29,562 bases of DNA, from the NCBI GenBank assembly GCA_017961385.1, contig JAGCXJ010000251.1, forward strand, positions 1-29,562, read 5' to 3'. This DNA comes from Lachnospiraceae bacterium (GTDB lineage: Bacteria; Bacillota; Clostridia; Lachnospirales; Lachnospiraceae). Each line of letters starts with the position of its first letter. Positions within the stretch are counted from its first letter, which is position 1. The notes beneath the pieces are model-generated. The model did not search any database. It saw nothing but the letters and a program-made list of their open reading frames with translations, and was not told the origin of the DNA. Positions 16,627-23,519 of this stretch are shown here, piece after piece. Position numbers and translations under genes: made by a program.

Positions 16627-17086
16627 TCACTTCCTCCATTCTGTGGAGAATATCAACTATCTTTCCCTTATCTATACCTTCTATGAATGACTCATCGAGT
16701 GCATGAACCGTAAAAGTATCACCCGTAACATCGGCTGTGATGGTCCCCGGGGTCAGAGTAATGGAATTAGCAAATAAGACTCTGGCGATCTCGGATTTGA
16801 AATGCACATCAAATGTAACAAGTACGGGATCGATATCATATCTGTCCGATACGACCAACTTTATGGTGGCGACATTTGCCTTTATGATCTCTACTATAAG
16901 AACGCCTACATATTCAAGGAAATATCCTATCCTCTTAACAAGAAGGACATCCTTTTTAAATGAGTAATCCAAGCATTTGCATGCAAAGAAATACACAAAT
17001 GAAGCGATCACAATGCCAAAAAGCGCTATCTCAAGTGTGAAATTGCCGTTAAAGATAATCCATAGTACAAAAAGTGCCAAAAACAT
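16619..17086 (-). CDS. mnhE: MnhE/MrpE-like antiporter subunit
   Basis: 155-residue subunit at the head of the antiporter cluster. Two or three N-terminal helices (about 1-14, 18-35, 53-70) are followed by a cytoplasmic domain with ARVLFANSITLTPGTITADV, the clear MnhE signature, and FTVHALDE. It starts three bases after the trmB stop codon, so it is likely transcribed with trmB. The ribosome site (GGAAAG, partly inside trmB) is weak, suggesting translational coupling. Confidence 0.94.
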   Translation of the reverse strand: MFLALFVLWIIFNGNFTLEIALFGIVIASFVYFFACKCLDYSFKKDVLLVKRIGYFLEYVGVLIVEIIKANVATIKLVVSDRYDIDPVLVTFDVHFKSEIARVLFANSITLTPGTITADVTGDTFTVHALDESFIEGIDKGKIVDILHRMEEVNG

Positions 17087-17088
17087 GA

Positions 17089-17736
17089 TTATTTCTTTGC
17101 TTTCCTGATAATATATTTGCAGATCGGGTTGCCGAGAGCCGAAAACTTAGCTTCATACTCGGTCATTATATTGCCTTCATTCATCTTTTCATCGTTATGA
17201 AGGTCATGAGTTACTTCGATCAGTTCAAAACCTCCGGGAACGATCTCTTCAAGCGCAAAAGCAAACAGGCCCTTGTTATCCGTCTTGAATTCTATCTGTC
17301 CGTCATCCTTTAAGATATGAGAGAATCTCTCTAAAAACTGTCTTGACGGAAGACGTCTCTTTGCATGTCTGTCCTTGGGCCAAGGATCAGAGAAATTCAG
17401 ATATATCCTGTCTACTTCCTGTTCGCCAAAAACCTCGCATATCTCAGTTGCATCCATAAGAATAAAAGTCAGATTCTTAAGGTCCATTTCCTCTTTCTTC
17501 TGAACGGCCCTGATAAGAACGCTTGAGTATCTTTCTATTCCTATATAGTTGATATCGGGATGAGTGGCGGCCATCTCCATCAAAAACTGACCTTTTCCCA
17601 TGCCTATCTCGATATGTATACGGTTTGAATTTCCAAAAAACTCATTCCATTTGCCTTTATGATCTTTATAGTCCTGTACTACCTGATCACTGCCGGCGAT
17701 ATATTCTTCAGCTCCCTTGACATGTTTAAGTCTCAT
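17089..17736 (-). CDS. trmB: tRNA (guanine(46)-N7)-methyltransferase
   Basis: Uses S-adenosylmethionine to methylate G46 in the variable loop of tRNAs. The 215-residue chain has the SAM-binding IHIEIGMGKGQFL motif near residue 42, the family signature NFSDPWPKDRHAKRRL near 116 and the C-terminal TEYEAKF. Length is normal. Ribosome site is poor (GGGAC region). It heads the antiporter cluster with a gap of only two bases, an association that probably reflects shared transcription and not shared function. Confidence 0.96.
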   Translation of the reverse strand: MRLKHVKGAEEYIAGSDQVVQDYKDHKGKWNEFFGNSNRIHIEIGMGKGQFLMEMAATHPDINYIGIERYSSVLIRAVQKKEEMDLKNLTFILMDATEICEVFGEQEVDRIYLNFSDPWPKDRHAKRRLPSRQFLERFSHILKDDGQIEFKTDNKGLFAFALEEIVPGGFELIEVTHDLHNDEKMNEGNIMTEYEAKFSALGNPICKYIIRKAKK

Positions 17737-17784
17737 TGCAAAGTCCCATTATTTCCCTATCTTATCATTATCAAAATCGCCTAT

Positions 17785-17813
17785 ATTTTACACCTTTTTG
17801 AAGATTATTTAAA
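17785..17813 (-). promoter_or_regulatory. candidate promoter for trmB and antiporter genes
   Basis: On the minus strand TTTAAA (17813-17808), 17 bases, TAAAAT (17790-17785). The -10 matches 5 of 6 and the -35 4 of 6. Predicted start would be about 40 bases upstream of trmB. Confidence 0.4.
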
Positions 17814-17827
17814 GTTTAAGATCACTA

Positions 17828-17899
17828 TCATTCATTCCACAATACCCAGATTGCTGCTGCTGTGAATATACAACACATAATTAAAAAGAAAACATTCAT
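17828..17899 (-). CDS. very small membrane peptide (23 aa), unrecognised
   Basis: An ATG placed 8 bases after a perfect AAAGGAGG ribosome site opens a 23-codon frame beginning MNVFFLIMCC and ending AIWVLWNE, then TGA. Apart from the last two residues it is almost entirely hydrophobic, so it would be one membrane helix with two adjacent cysteines. It follows the 48-residue small membrane gene by 32 bases, in the same direction. I do not recognise it. The near-ideal ribosome site is the main reason to believe that it is translated; peptide-level confirmation is lacking. Confidence 0.6.
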   Translation of the reverse strand: MNVFFLIMCCIFTAAAIWVLWNE

Positions 17900-17931
17900 A
17901 CTTATGACCTCCTTTAATTGTATTTTTATTC

Positions 17932-18078
17932 TCAGTCAAAAAAGGAAGTCTTATAAACAAACTTTCTATATATTTTCTTAGCAATTGTTGCAATCATCAC
18001 CGTTATTAATCCTATTGTTGAACCAGCTCCCAGAATACATACAATTCCAAAAATGGGATATATTAATACTTCTTTCAT
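17932..18078 (-). CDS. small single-helix membrane protein (48 aa), unrecognised
   Basis: ATG with AGGAG 7 bases upstream opens a 48-codon frame. It starts MKEVLIYPIFGIVC, runs through a glycine-containing hydrophobic segment of about 25 residues (5-33, LGAGSTIGLI) and ends in a basic tail (KKIYRKFVYK) and FFD. The positive-inside rule places the C-terminus in the cytoplasm. It lies between a 135-residue membrane protein and a 23-residue hydrophobic peptide, all on the minus strand. The composition could suit a regulatory small membrane protein, toxin-like peptide or bacteriocin accessory; none can be claimed. The gene is too short for standard ORF cut-offs. Confidence 0.62.
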   Translation of the reverse strand: MKEVLIYPIFGIVCILGAGSTIGLITVMIATIAKKIYRKFVYKTSFFD

Positions 18079-18178
18079 TATAATGCTCCTATTTTATACG
18101 TACTTTAATAGCCCATGGCTTCACATGGGAGTAATATCCTTTTTTTCTAAACTACAATCGTCAATAAAGGAATACTAT

Positions 18179-18586
18179 TTACTTTTGTCCGTCTCTTAGG
18201 TGAATATAATGAATTGTTCTTAAACTAGTTTGATATATACATGTATCATCTGTCCATGCCTTATAACCCTTCAATAGAAGGCACATGTATATAATAGCTA
18301 AGATAAGTGCATTGAACCAGAACCGACCTTCAAGCGAATTCCCGGTTCCGTTATATGATCTGATAGTTGTTATGACTTCTTTAATGAGTCCATATGAACT
18401 GTCTCTAGAAAGAGCATATGACTCAAACGGTAATTTCTGATCACATACATTCTCACCCGTGGCACTAGCTTTATGAGTAAGTACACATCTCTTTGCAAGA
18501 GAAGAATAATGCTCCACACTAAGCATGACCACTGTTATTACTAATAGTAACAATATGCTGTTTTTGACCAGTTTTTCTATCCTCAT
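18179..18586 (-). CDS. unrecognised two-helix membrane protein (135 aa)
   Basis: No family recognised. Two membrane segments, about residues 9-25 (LLLLVITVVML) and about 95-113 (LILAIIYMCLLL), flank a central polar region that probably faces outside and contains two cysteines; a polar tail follows. ATG 18586 (MRIEKLVK) is chosen because the promoter -10 box ends 9 bases before it, placing the transcription start almost on the start codon. The TTG seven codons upstream would precede the transcript. There is no Shine-Dalgarno site, consistent with a leaderless or near-leaderless mRNA. The coding sequence looks more A+T-rich than the flanking housekeeping genes, and two small membrane genes follow. 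Confidence 0.65.
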   Translation of the reverse strand: MRIEKLVKNSILLLLVITVVMLSVEHYSSLAKRCVLTHKASATGENVCDQKLPFESYALSRDSSYGLIKEVITTIRSYNGTGNSLEGRFWFNALILAIIYMCLLLKGYKAWTDDTCIYQTSLRTIHYIHLRDGQK

Positions 18587-18595
18587 AACGCTTGC

Positions 18596-18624
18596 ATTGT
18601 AGCACAATGAAATTTATTATTCAA
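18596..18624 (-). promoter_or_regulatory. promoter giving near-leaderless transcript
   Basis: Minus-strand TTGAAT (18624-18619), exactly 17 bases, TACAAT (18601-18596). The expected start site falls within a few bases of ATG 18586. It would drive the 135-residue membrane protein gene and possibly the two small genes after it. Confidence 0.7.
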
Positions 18625-18659
18625 TAGGGATAATCGTACAATTATAAGAATCAATGTAA

Positions 18660-18689
18660 CAAAAAACAACCCCATTATTGAGGTTGTTT
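18660..18689 (-). terminator. rho-independent terminator of the exonuclease gene
   Basis: On the minus strand AAACAACC and GGTTGTTT pair around an AT-rich loop that contains the stop codon region, followed by a T run (18661-18666). The stem begins inside the last codons (QP) of the gene. Confidence 0.8.
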
Positions 18690-19628
18690 CATTGCATTAT
18701 GCTTTTTCTTTATCATCTCATCACGCCATTCGATAAGCAGCTTCTTGTCTTCCTTGCTTATCAGCTTATGGGTTATTACCGCAAATGTCTTTCCGTTCTC
18801 GGCCTTTTTTATCCTGATCTTGCTCTTCATATAGCCGTGACGGAAGCAGTATCCCACGGAATAGTAATGTTTTCCGTTAGGTGAAAACCACTTTGTGCGT
18901 CTTGCAAGTCGCTTTTTGCAAAGATAGCAAAGCGGCTGGTTTATATATCTGCTGTCTAAAAGATTTTTCTTCTCATCAAATGTCTGAGTTATAAACTTTG
19001 CATAGTCTGAAAAGACTATCTCTATCTCCTTGTCCCTGGAATCCGGCGGAGTATATATGTCAAATGAAAATCTTTCCAGTACATCGGGATCTTCTATCTT
19101 GTCAAATACCTTGGCAGTATAATAAGCATCAGAAAAAGCTCTGTGGAAAGGTATATCCTTCTTTATATCAAGAAGGTCTATAGCATACTCCAGGGTTCTT
19201 CTGCTCTTTCCGTCCTCATAAGCCAGACTGAACAGCTTCTGAATATCATAAAACTTGATCGGTCTGTCAGAAAGAGGCTTCATGCCGTAGTAGGTCATGT
19301 TGCGCTGCAGCTCCAAAAGATCCAGTCCTCCCCAGGTACAGAATAAGGAATCCTCTCCGCACCATTCAAGGAAAGCAGGCATTACCTCTTCAAAAGGCTT
19401 TCCCTTTTCGAGCTCTTCCATCTGAATGTGGATGATCTTCCGTGTTATATTGTGCATCTCGTGGTAGATCTGAGGTTTGATGAGTTCAGAAAACTCGCTT
19501 ATCATCTCTCTGTCTTCGTTGAGCTTGACTGCTCCGATCTCCACGATCTCAAGAGGCATTTTCTTATCGCGTTTTTCGCCGCGGTTTACCCCCTGATTCC
19601 ATTCAAGATCAAAGATAATGTAGTTCAT
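18675..19628 (-). CDS. DEDDh 3'-5' exonuclease with C-terminal Cys/His zinc-ribbon-like region
   Basis: DnaQ-superfamily nuclease, related to KapD/ERI-1-type exonucleases acting on RNA or DNA 3' ends. Motif residues are D7 and E9 (IIFDLEWNQ), D103 (GGLDLLELQR), H162 and D167 (HRAFSDAYYTAKVF), a complete DEDDh set. Past the catalytic domain (about 1-185) there is a distinct C-terminal part of about 110 residues with C234-x2-C237 and C261-x2-H264, a likely zinc ribbon that could bind nucleic acid, then a lysine-rich end. Substrate is not known. The ATG lacks a strong ribosome site. Confidence 0.88.
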   Translation of the reverse strand: MNYIIFDLEWNQGVNRGEKRDKKMPLEIVEIGAVKLNEDREMISEFSELIKPQIYHEMHNITRKIIHIQMEELEKGKPFEEVMPAFLEWCGEDSLFCTWGGLDLLELQRNMTYYGMKPLSDRPIKFYDIQKLFSLAYEDGKSRRTLEYAIDLLDIKKDIPFHRAFSDAYYTAKVFDKIEDPDVLERFSFDIYTPPDSRDKEIEIVFSDYAKFITQTFDEKKNLLDSRYINQPLCYLCKKRLARRTKWFSPNGKHYYSVGYCFRHGYMKSKIRIKKAENGKTFAVITHKLISKEDKKLLIEWRDEMIKKKHNAMKQPQ

Positions 19629-19664
19629 AACAATGATTTTATCAGATTTTGTACATTATTAACA

Positions 19665-19687
19665 GAAGCATTTATTTAAAATGCTTC
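19665..19687 (-). terminator. weak terminator-like hairpin after the carboxypeptidase gene
   Basis: GAAGCATTT (19665-19673) and AAATGCTTC (19679-19687) form a 9-bp stem over the stop codon of the carboxypeptidase gene. The following U tract is poor, so termination may be partial. Confidence 0.4.
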
Positions 19688-21114
19688 CATTTAAGGTTTT
19701 TATTCTTATAGTTAAACTTCTTGTTCGTGTTAGTCTTTTTTCTCTTATGCCTTCCCTTAAACAGTGAAACAAGGATAAAGAAAAGTGTCAGTAGAGCACT
19801 GATACCTAAAACACGTACAAGTATCCAGGTGATATCAACAAAAATATATCCGTCATCCTCATCCTGTTTGTTTTCCGTATCATCCAGGCTGCTGTCTTCG
19901 AATCCGTGCGTATTTTTCAGTCTGGCGATGGGCATAACTGAAGCACTTCCGACAAAAGTACCGGAATAATAATAGTTTATGCGAGCGATCTCATTGTCTT
20001 TAAGATCGTCATAGCTTATCTCAGACTCGGTCTGCTCAGGTTCTACGCCGACAGGAAGTATGATGTAGTCCTGAGAATTGATATCCAGTATAGGCTTGCT
20101 GCTTCCGAATATATCCTTTTGCGTATCAAAAAGATTGGATGTGGATATCGTATATCTCGAATCCTTGTCAGCTACCATATAGCAATTAAAATTGCTGAAT
20201 CCATAATTGAAAAGATCTATCGTATCTGTATACTGACCGGGTGCTTCTTCCTTCATTACCACACATATAAGTCTTAAGGAATCATTTTCCGCACATGTAA
20301 CAAGAGTCTGTCTTGCTGAATCGGTATAGCCTGTCTTTGTTCCGACCAGTCCCTCGAGAGCATATTCCTTTCCCGGAAAAAGCTTGCTCTTTGCATAGAC
20401 TATCATGTTATCGTTTGGCTGCGTGGATGTTTGAGGTACCTGATATGATGGTGTTCTTGATATATTTGCAAGAAAATCGTTTGCAAAAAAGGCTTTAGCG
20501 ATAAGAGCCATATCATGAGCGGATGTATAATGATCCTCATCATGGATACCGTTTGGTGTGACAAAATGAGAATCGGTACAGCCCAGTTCTCTGGCTTTTG
20601 TATTCATAAGGACTGCGAAATCCTCGATATTTCCCGAAACATGCTCGGCTATGGCATAAGCTGCTTCATTGGCCGATCCAACCAGCATTCCGTAGAGCGC
20701 CTGTTCCATGGGAATGCTGTCTCCGGCATTGATACCCATGTTTGCATCATATCTCCAGTCTATGGATGAAACCGCATTATATGAAAAAGTGACCATATCA
20801 TTCATATCACAGTTTTCATAGGCTATCAGTGCGGTTAAGATCTTAGTTATACTTGCGGGATAGAGTTTTTCGTGAATGTTTTTCGAATAAAGTACAATCC
20901 CCGTATTTGCATCTATCAAGATTGCACTTTGAGCTCCGGTCTTTGGTCCGACTGGCCATCCGGTTATCATGTTGCTCTCTACAGGGATATTTTTACGCTC
21001 CTCAATAACAGCATCCAGATCAGCCTCTTCGGCATATGCCTTAAAAGGAAGGACACTGACAAGAATTATGAGTGATATAACTATTGAAAAAATGGTTTTT
21101 GCCGTTTTCTTCAT
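19672..21114 (-). CDS. D-alanyl-D-alanine carboxypeptidase (PBP5/DacF family)
   Basis: Trims the terminal D-Ala from peptidoglycan stem peptides on the outer face of the membrane. Serine penicillin-binding motifs are all present (numbered from ATG 21132): S94-x2-K97 in YPASITKIL, S153-A-N155 in VGSANEAA, K266-T-G268 in GTKTGYTDS. ATG 21114 (MKKTAKTIF) gives a canonical signal peptide with cleavage after AYA; ATG 21132 adds six residues, and neither has a good ribosome site. A helix near the C-terminus (WILVRVLGISALLTLFFILV) followed by a very basic tail anchors the enzyme. It could be vegetative or sporulation-linked; the sequence does not decide. Confidence 0.93.
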   Translation of the reverse strand: MKKTAKTIFSIVISLIILVSVLPFKAYAEEADLDAVIEERKNIPVESNMITGWPVGPKTGAQSAILIDANTGIVLYSKNIHEKLYPASITKILTALIAYENCDMNDMVTFSYNAVSSIDWRYDANMGINAGDSIPMEQALYGMLVGSANEAAYAIAEHVSGNIEDFAVLMNTKARELGCTDSHFVTPNGIHDEDHYTSAHDMALIAKAFFANDFLANISRTPSYQVPQTSTQPNDNMIVYAKSKLFPGKEYALEGLVGTKTGYTDSARQTLVTCAENDSLRLICVVMKEEAPGQYTDTIDLFNYGFSNFNCYMVADKDSRYTISTSNLFDTQKDIFGSSKPILDINSQDYIILPVGVEPEQTESEISYDDLKDNEIARINYYYSGTFVGSASVMPIARLKNTHGFEDSSLDDTENKQDEDDGYIFVDITWILVRVLGISALLTLFFILVSLFKGRHKRKKTNTNKKFNYKNKNLKWKHFK

Positions 21115-21166
21115 ACTTTTAAAGTATATCATAATTGCAGCTTATGATAACACCATGATTTACTGA

Positions 21167-21664
21167 TCATCTGTACATGATCATGTTGCATCTGCCCCAG
21201 GATTCATCTTTGAATCTGAAAGCGTTATAAGTAATGTTTCTTTCTTTAAATCCTGCTTTTTCATAGCACTTCTTTGCCCTAGTATTCTCGGGAAAGACAT
21301 TTAATTGCAGTGCATCTGCTCCAGTTTCGTTAAAAGCATATTGCGCTGCAAGCTTTAGCATGTTTTGTGCAACGCCTTTTCCGCGCACTTTTGGATCTAC
21401 AACTACAAACTTTAACATGGCTTCTTTGGTTTCATTATTGTATGAATAACTAAAAAAGCCTTCTGCCTTATCTTCTTCATCAACAGCAACAAAAGGTCTG
21501 TCTCCAAATCTTTTTTCTGCTTCTTTTAATCCTTCGGCAAGATGATCTCTGTCTAAAGGATATCTGATAATGTTTGCACACCACAAAGCATGTGATCTTT
21601 CATCAGTTATCCAGTTTTTCATGTCTTCAAGATCTTTATCCATGTTAAAGGCGCGTAATCTCAT
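21167..21664 (-). CDS. GNAT family N-acetyltransferase
   Basis: Acetyl-CoA-dependent N-acetyltransferase. The acetyl-CoA loop is VVDPKVRGKGVAQNML (R/Q-x2-G-x-G/A form) around residue 95. It is followed by the LNVFPENTRAKKCYEKAGF motif B that is highly conserved in RimI-like members. ATG 21664 (MRLRAFN) is 7 bases from GGAG and preferred to ATG 21670, which directly abuts it. It lies between traX-like and carboxypeptidase genes with gaps of 25 and 52 bases, probably one transcript. The substrate is unknown. Confidence 0.92.
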   Translation of the reverse strand: MRLRAFNMDKDLEDMKNWITDERSHALWCANIIRYPLDRDHLAEGLKEAEKRFGDRPFVAVDEEDKAEGFFSYSYNNETKEAMLKFVVVDPKVRGKGVAQNMLKLAAQYAFNETGADALQLNVFPENTRAKKCYEKAGFKERNITYNAFRFKDESWGRCNMIMYR

Positions 21665-21689
21665 AGTCATTCTCCGTTGACGGTCATTT

Positions 21690-22409
21690 TTATATAAAAT
21701 ATCTTTTTATTACATACAGTACCAGCAAATGTCCAGGATAGAATATATAAAAAAGCCATTTTAGGCCTTTTCCCTTCTTACCGTTATACAGAATAAGCGG
21801 TATGAAACTAAGTCCGGTAGTACAATAGTAGCCCATAGTCCTTGTCAGAGCAAGAAAGGCCGTACCAACACCTGTTCTTATGATATGGTTAGCATCTGAC
21901 AGGACATAGAACAGAAATACGGCTATTATAGCAAAGACAGTATAATCCGCTTTTACTATCAGGGCGATAACAGACATACAGATTATTTCCAAACATCCTA
22001 TAACAATCCTTGATCTTTTGTATTTGTTTGATTCATGATCTTTCTCTGCGCGGATCATATCAAAGAACTTGAGTCCGAGAATAGATAAAAAGAATGTAAG
22101 CATGATATTCTGATGTCCGATATCGATCTTCCCGCTAAAAGCCAGATCAAACGGGATCTCACTGATAACGGCAAATACTCCCATTCGAAGCAAATATCTG
22201 TTTTTATCTCTTGTATGAAGATAACCTTCGGCTATGCAAAAAGAAAAAATTGGCATTGCAAGCATTCCTACCATCCTAGGCCATAAAATCTCGGGACAGA
22301 ACATATCTCCGACATGGTCAAAAACCATGCTTATCATTGCTATCAGTTTAAGTATCGTTCCGTCAAATATCCTTAATCTATTGATTTTTTCCTTCGTTTC
22401 CTGATTCAT
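21690..22409 (-). CDS. TraX family membrane protein
   Basis: Polytopic membrane protein of about 239 residues and eight or so helices. The opening LKLIAMISMVFDHVGDMF and the MLAMPIFSFCIAEGYLHTRDKNRYLLRMGVFAVISEIPFDLAF block are characteristic of TraX. TraX acetylates the F-pilin N-terminus in plasmid F, but chromosomal TraX-like proteins of Firmicutes lack conjugation genes, as here, and are presumed acyltransferases of unknown target. ATG 22409 is favoured over 22415 because an AGG site lies 9 bases upstream. A GNAT gene follows directly. Confidence 0.9.
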   Translation of the reverse strand: MNQETKEKINRLRIFDGTILKLIAMISMVFDHVGDMFCPEILWPRMVGMLAMPIFSFCIAEGYLHTRDKNRYLLRMGVFAVISEIPFDLAFSGKIDIGHQNIMLTFFLSILGLKFFDMIRAEKDHESNKYKRSRIVIGCLEIICMSVIALIVKADYTVFAIIAVFLFYVLSDANHIIRTGVGTAFLALTRTMGYYCTTGLSFIPLILYNGKKGKGLKWLFYIFYPGHLLVLYVIKRYFI

Positions 22410-22449
22410 GTGCATTTACCTAAATATTCCCATTCTCTACTTGATAACC

Positions 22450-22478
22450 ATAACAAATTTCAGTCATTTTGATTTCAA
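22450..22478 (-). promoter_or_regulatory. candidate promoter for the TraX-like gene
   Basis: Minus strand TTGAAA (22478-22473), 17 bases, TGTTAT (22455-22450), about 40 bases before the start codon and just after the tRNA terminators. Confidence 0.5.
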
Positions 22479-22484
22479 AAACCG

Positions 22485-22537
22485 AAAAATTGCGTATTTA
22501 CGCAAAAATATAAAAGGAGTCTTTTCAGACTCCTTTT
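22485..22537 (-). terminator. tandem terminator hairpins behind tRNA-Arg
   Basis: First hairpin: AAAAGGAGTC (22512-22521) pairs with GACTCCTTTT (22528-22537), one base from the tRNA 3' end, followed on the minus strand by a T-rich run. Second hairpin: TTGCGT/ACGCAA (22490-22505), followed by TTTTT. Together they insulate the tRNA operon from the TraX-like gene. Confidence 0.8.
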
Positions 22538-22538
22538 A

Positions 22539-22612
22539 CGTCCCCGAGGTGATTCGAACACCCGACCTTCCGCTTAGGAGGCGGACGCTCTATCCTGCTG
22601 AGCTACGGAGAC
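22539..22612 (-). tRNA. tRNA-Arg (anticodon CCT)
   Basis: 74 bases folding as a complete cloverleaf: acceptor GTCTCCG/CGGGGAC with discriminator G, D stem GCTC/GAGC, anticodon stem TCCGC/GCGGA with loop CTCCTAA (anticodon CCT, reading AGG), T stem GGGTG/CACCT with TTCGAAT loop. CCA is not encoded. The 5' end is only 7 bases from the stop of the DUF3881 gene, so it may be cut from that transcript or start from a TATAAT box at 22659-22654 within the gene. Confidence 0.97.
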
Positions 22613-22619
22613 TGATCTA

Positions 22620-23501
22620 TTACGAAGGATAATTGATATATCCCTGTAACCATATTATACCTTTAAAACGTCTGCCGACTGCCGGTTCACCGTAAAGATC
22701 CTTTTCATTGATGCAAAGATCGAAGACAAGTTCGTTGCATGTCAGCTTCATTCTGTAGATCTGCTCATTTGTAACTGAATTGACCAGTTTTTCACATTCA
22801 AGGATCTCTCCGAGGATTGAATACTGATCACATTCAACACCGTACGGCATGAAATACGTATCCACTATGGTATATATATCCTCACGCTGGATCCTCTTTG
22901 TAATGGTGGAATACATATCCATATCGTCCAGAGTCAGGCTTTCGATCGCGTCTTCATCACCGTTTCTTGCTGCCTGCATCAAACGGTTGCGGCTTATCTT
23001 TTTCTTGTCTGCCCTTTCTCTTACTCTTGGACTCTTCATAATGGGCATCATTATATTACCACAAATTGAGAGTGCTGACAAAGTCAAAGTTGTGCCTTTT
23101 ACGGGCAGATTGTCGGAATTCTTTGCCCTGAGATACGGAATCATGTTTTGAAGATAGAAGATAAGGGTTATTCCAATGTTTATATCATCGCATACTCCGG
23201 CATAGCTTTCCTTGTCGGCATGTCTTTCTATGGAAATATCCTCGCTTGTCGTTATGCCGCTTCCTTTTAGGAATGGATAAGAATACTCATAGGTAAAAGT
23301 ATTATTCTCATCGTATTCACCGCATACCGTAAGTCCGAGTCCGGGAGCAAATTCCTTGCTGAGAATGGCCAGCATGGTGTCATCTCCGTTGGATGTATAA
23401 GCTCTCTCTGTTGACTCTCTGACACACAGTTCAACAAGCTTGTTAAAGTCTTTTCTGTTATTTATTTGTGAGAATCCTATTGCTGCAAGATACTTATGCA
23501 A
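22620..23501 (-). CDS. DUF3881 family protein
   Basis: Cytoplasmic protein of unknown function restricted, as far as I know, to Lachnospiraceae and relatives, where it often sits near serS. No membrane helices are visible. Features are the N-terminal HKYLAAIGFSQ, a mid-region with basic RVRERADKKKISRNRLMQAARNGDEDA, and a C-terminal GRRFKGIIWLQGYINYP. A TTG start at 23501 is chosen: the AGAGGTGA site lies 6 bases upstream and gives the family-like beginning MHKYLAAIGF. The longer frame from TTG 23519 would begin on the ribosome site itself. It begins 18 bases after serS. Confidence 0.8.
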   Translation of the reverse strand: MHKYLAAIGFSQINNRKDFNKLVELCVRESTERAYTSNGDDTMLAILSKEFAPGLGLTVCGEYDENNTFTYEYSYPFLKGSGITTSEDISIERHADKESYAGVCDDINIGITLIFYLQNMIPYLRAKNSDNLPVKGTTLTLSALSICGNIMMPIMKSPRVRERADKKKISRNRLMQAARNGDEDAIESLTLDDMDMYSTITKRIQREDIYTIVDTYFMPYGVECDQYSILGEILECEKLVNSVTNEQIYRMKLTCNELVFDLCINEKDLYGEPAVGRRFKGIIWLQGYINYPS

Positions 23502-23519
23502 AAGATTCACCTCTTTCAA

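Noticed and set aside
15228..16690. Long plus-strand frames (for example 15228-15716 and 16207-16686) opposite the antiporter genes
   Set aside because: They lie antisense to well-supported Mnh genes with ribosome sites and family motifs; their proteins have no recognisable composition or start signals.
8184..17086. Reading the cluster as a membrane-bound hydrogenase or complex I
   Set aside because: No NiFe large or small subunit, NuoB/C/D/I-like or FeS protein is encoded; no CxxC metal-cluster motifs occur in the ten genes.
18112..18129. CCCATG/CATGGG inverted repeat as a terminator or operator
   Set aside because: Only a 6-bp stem with no T run; could be chance, so not listed as a feature.
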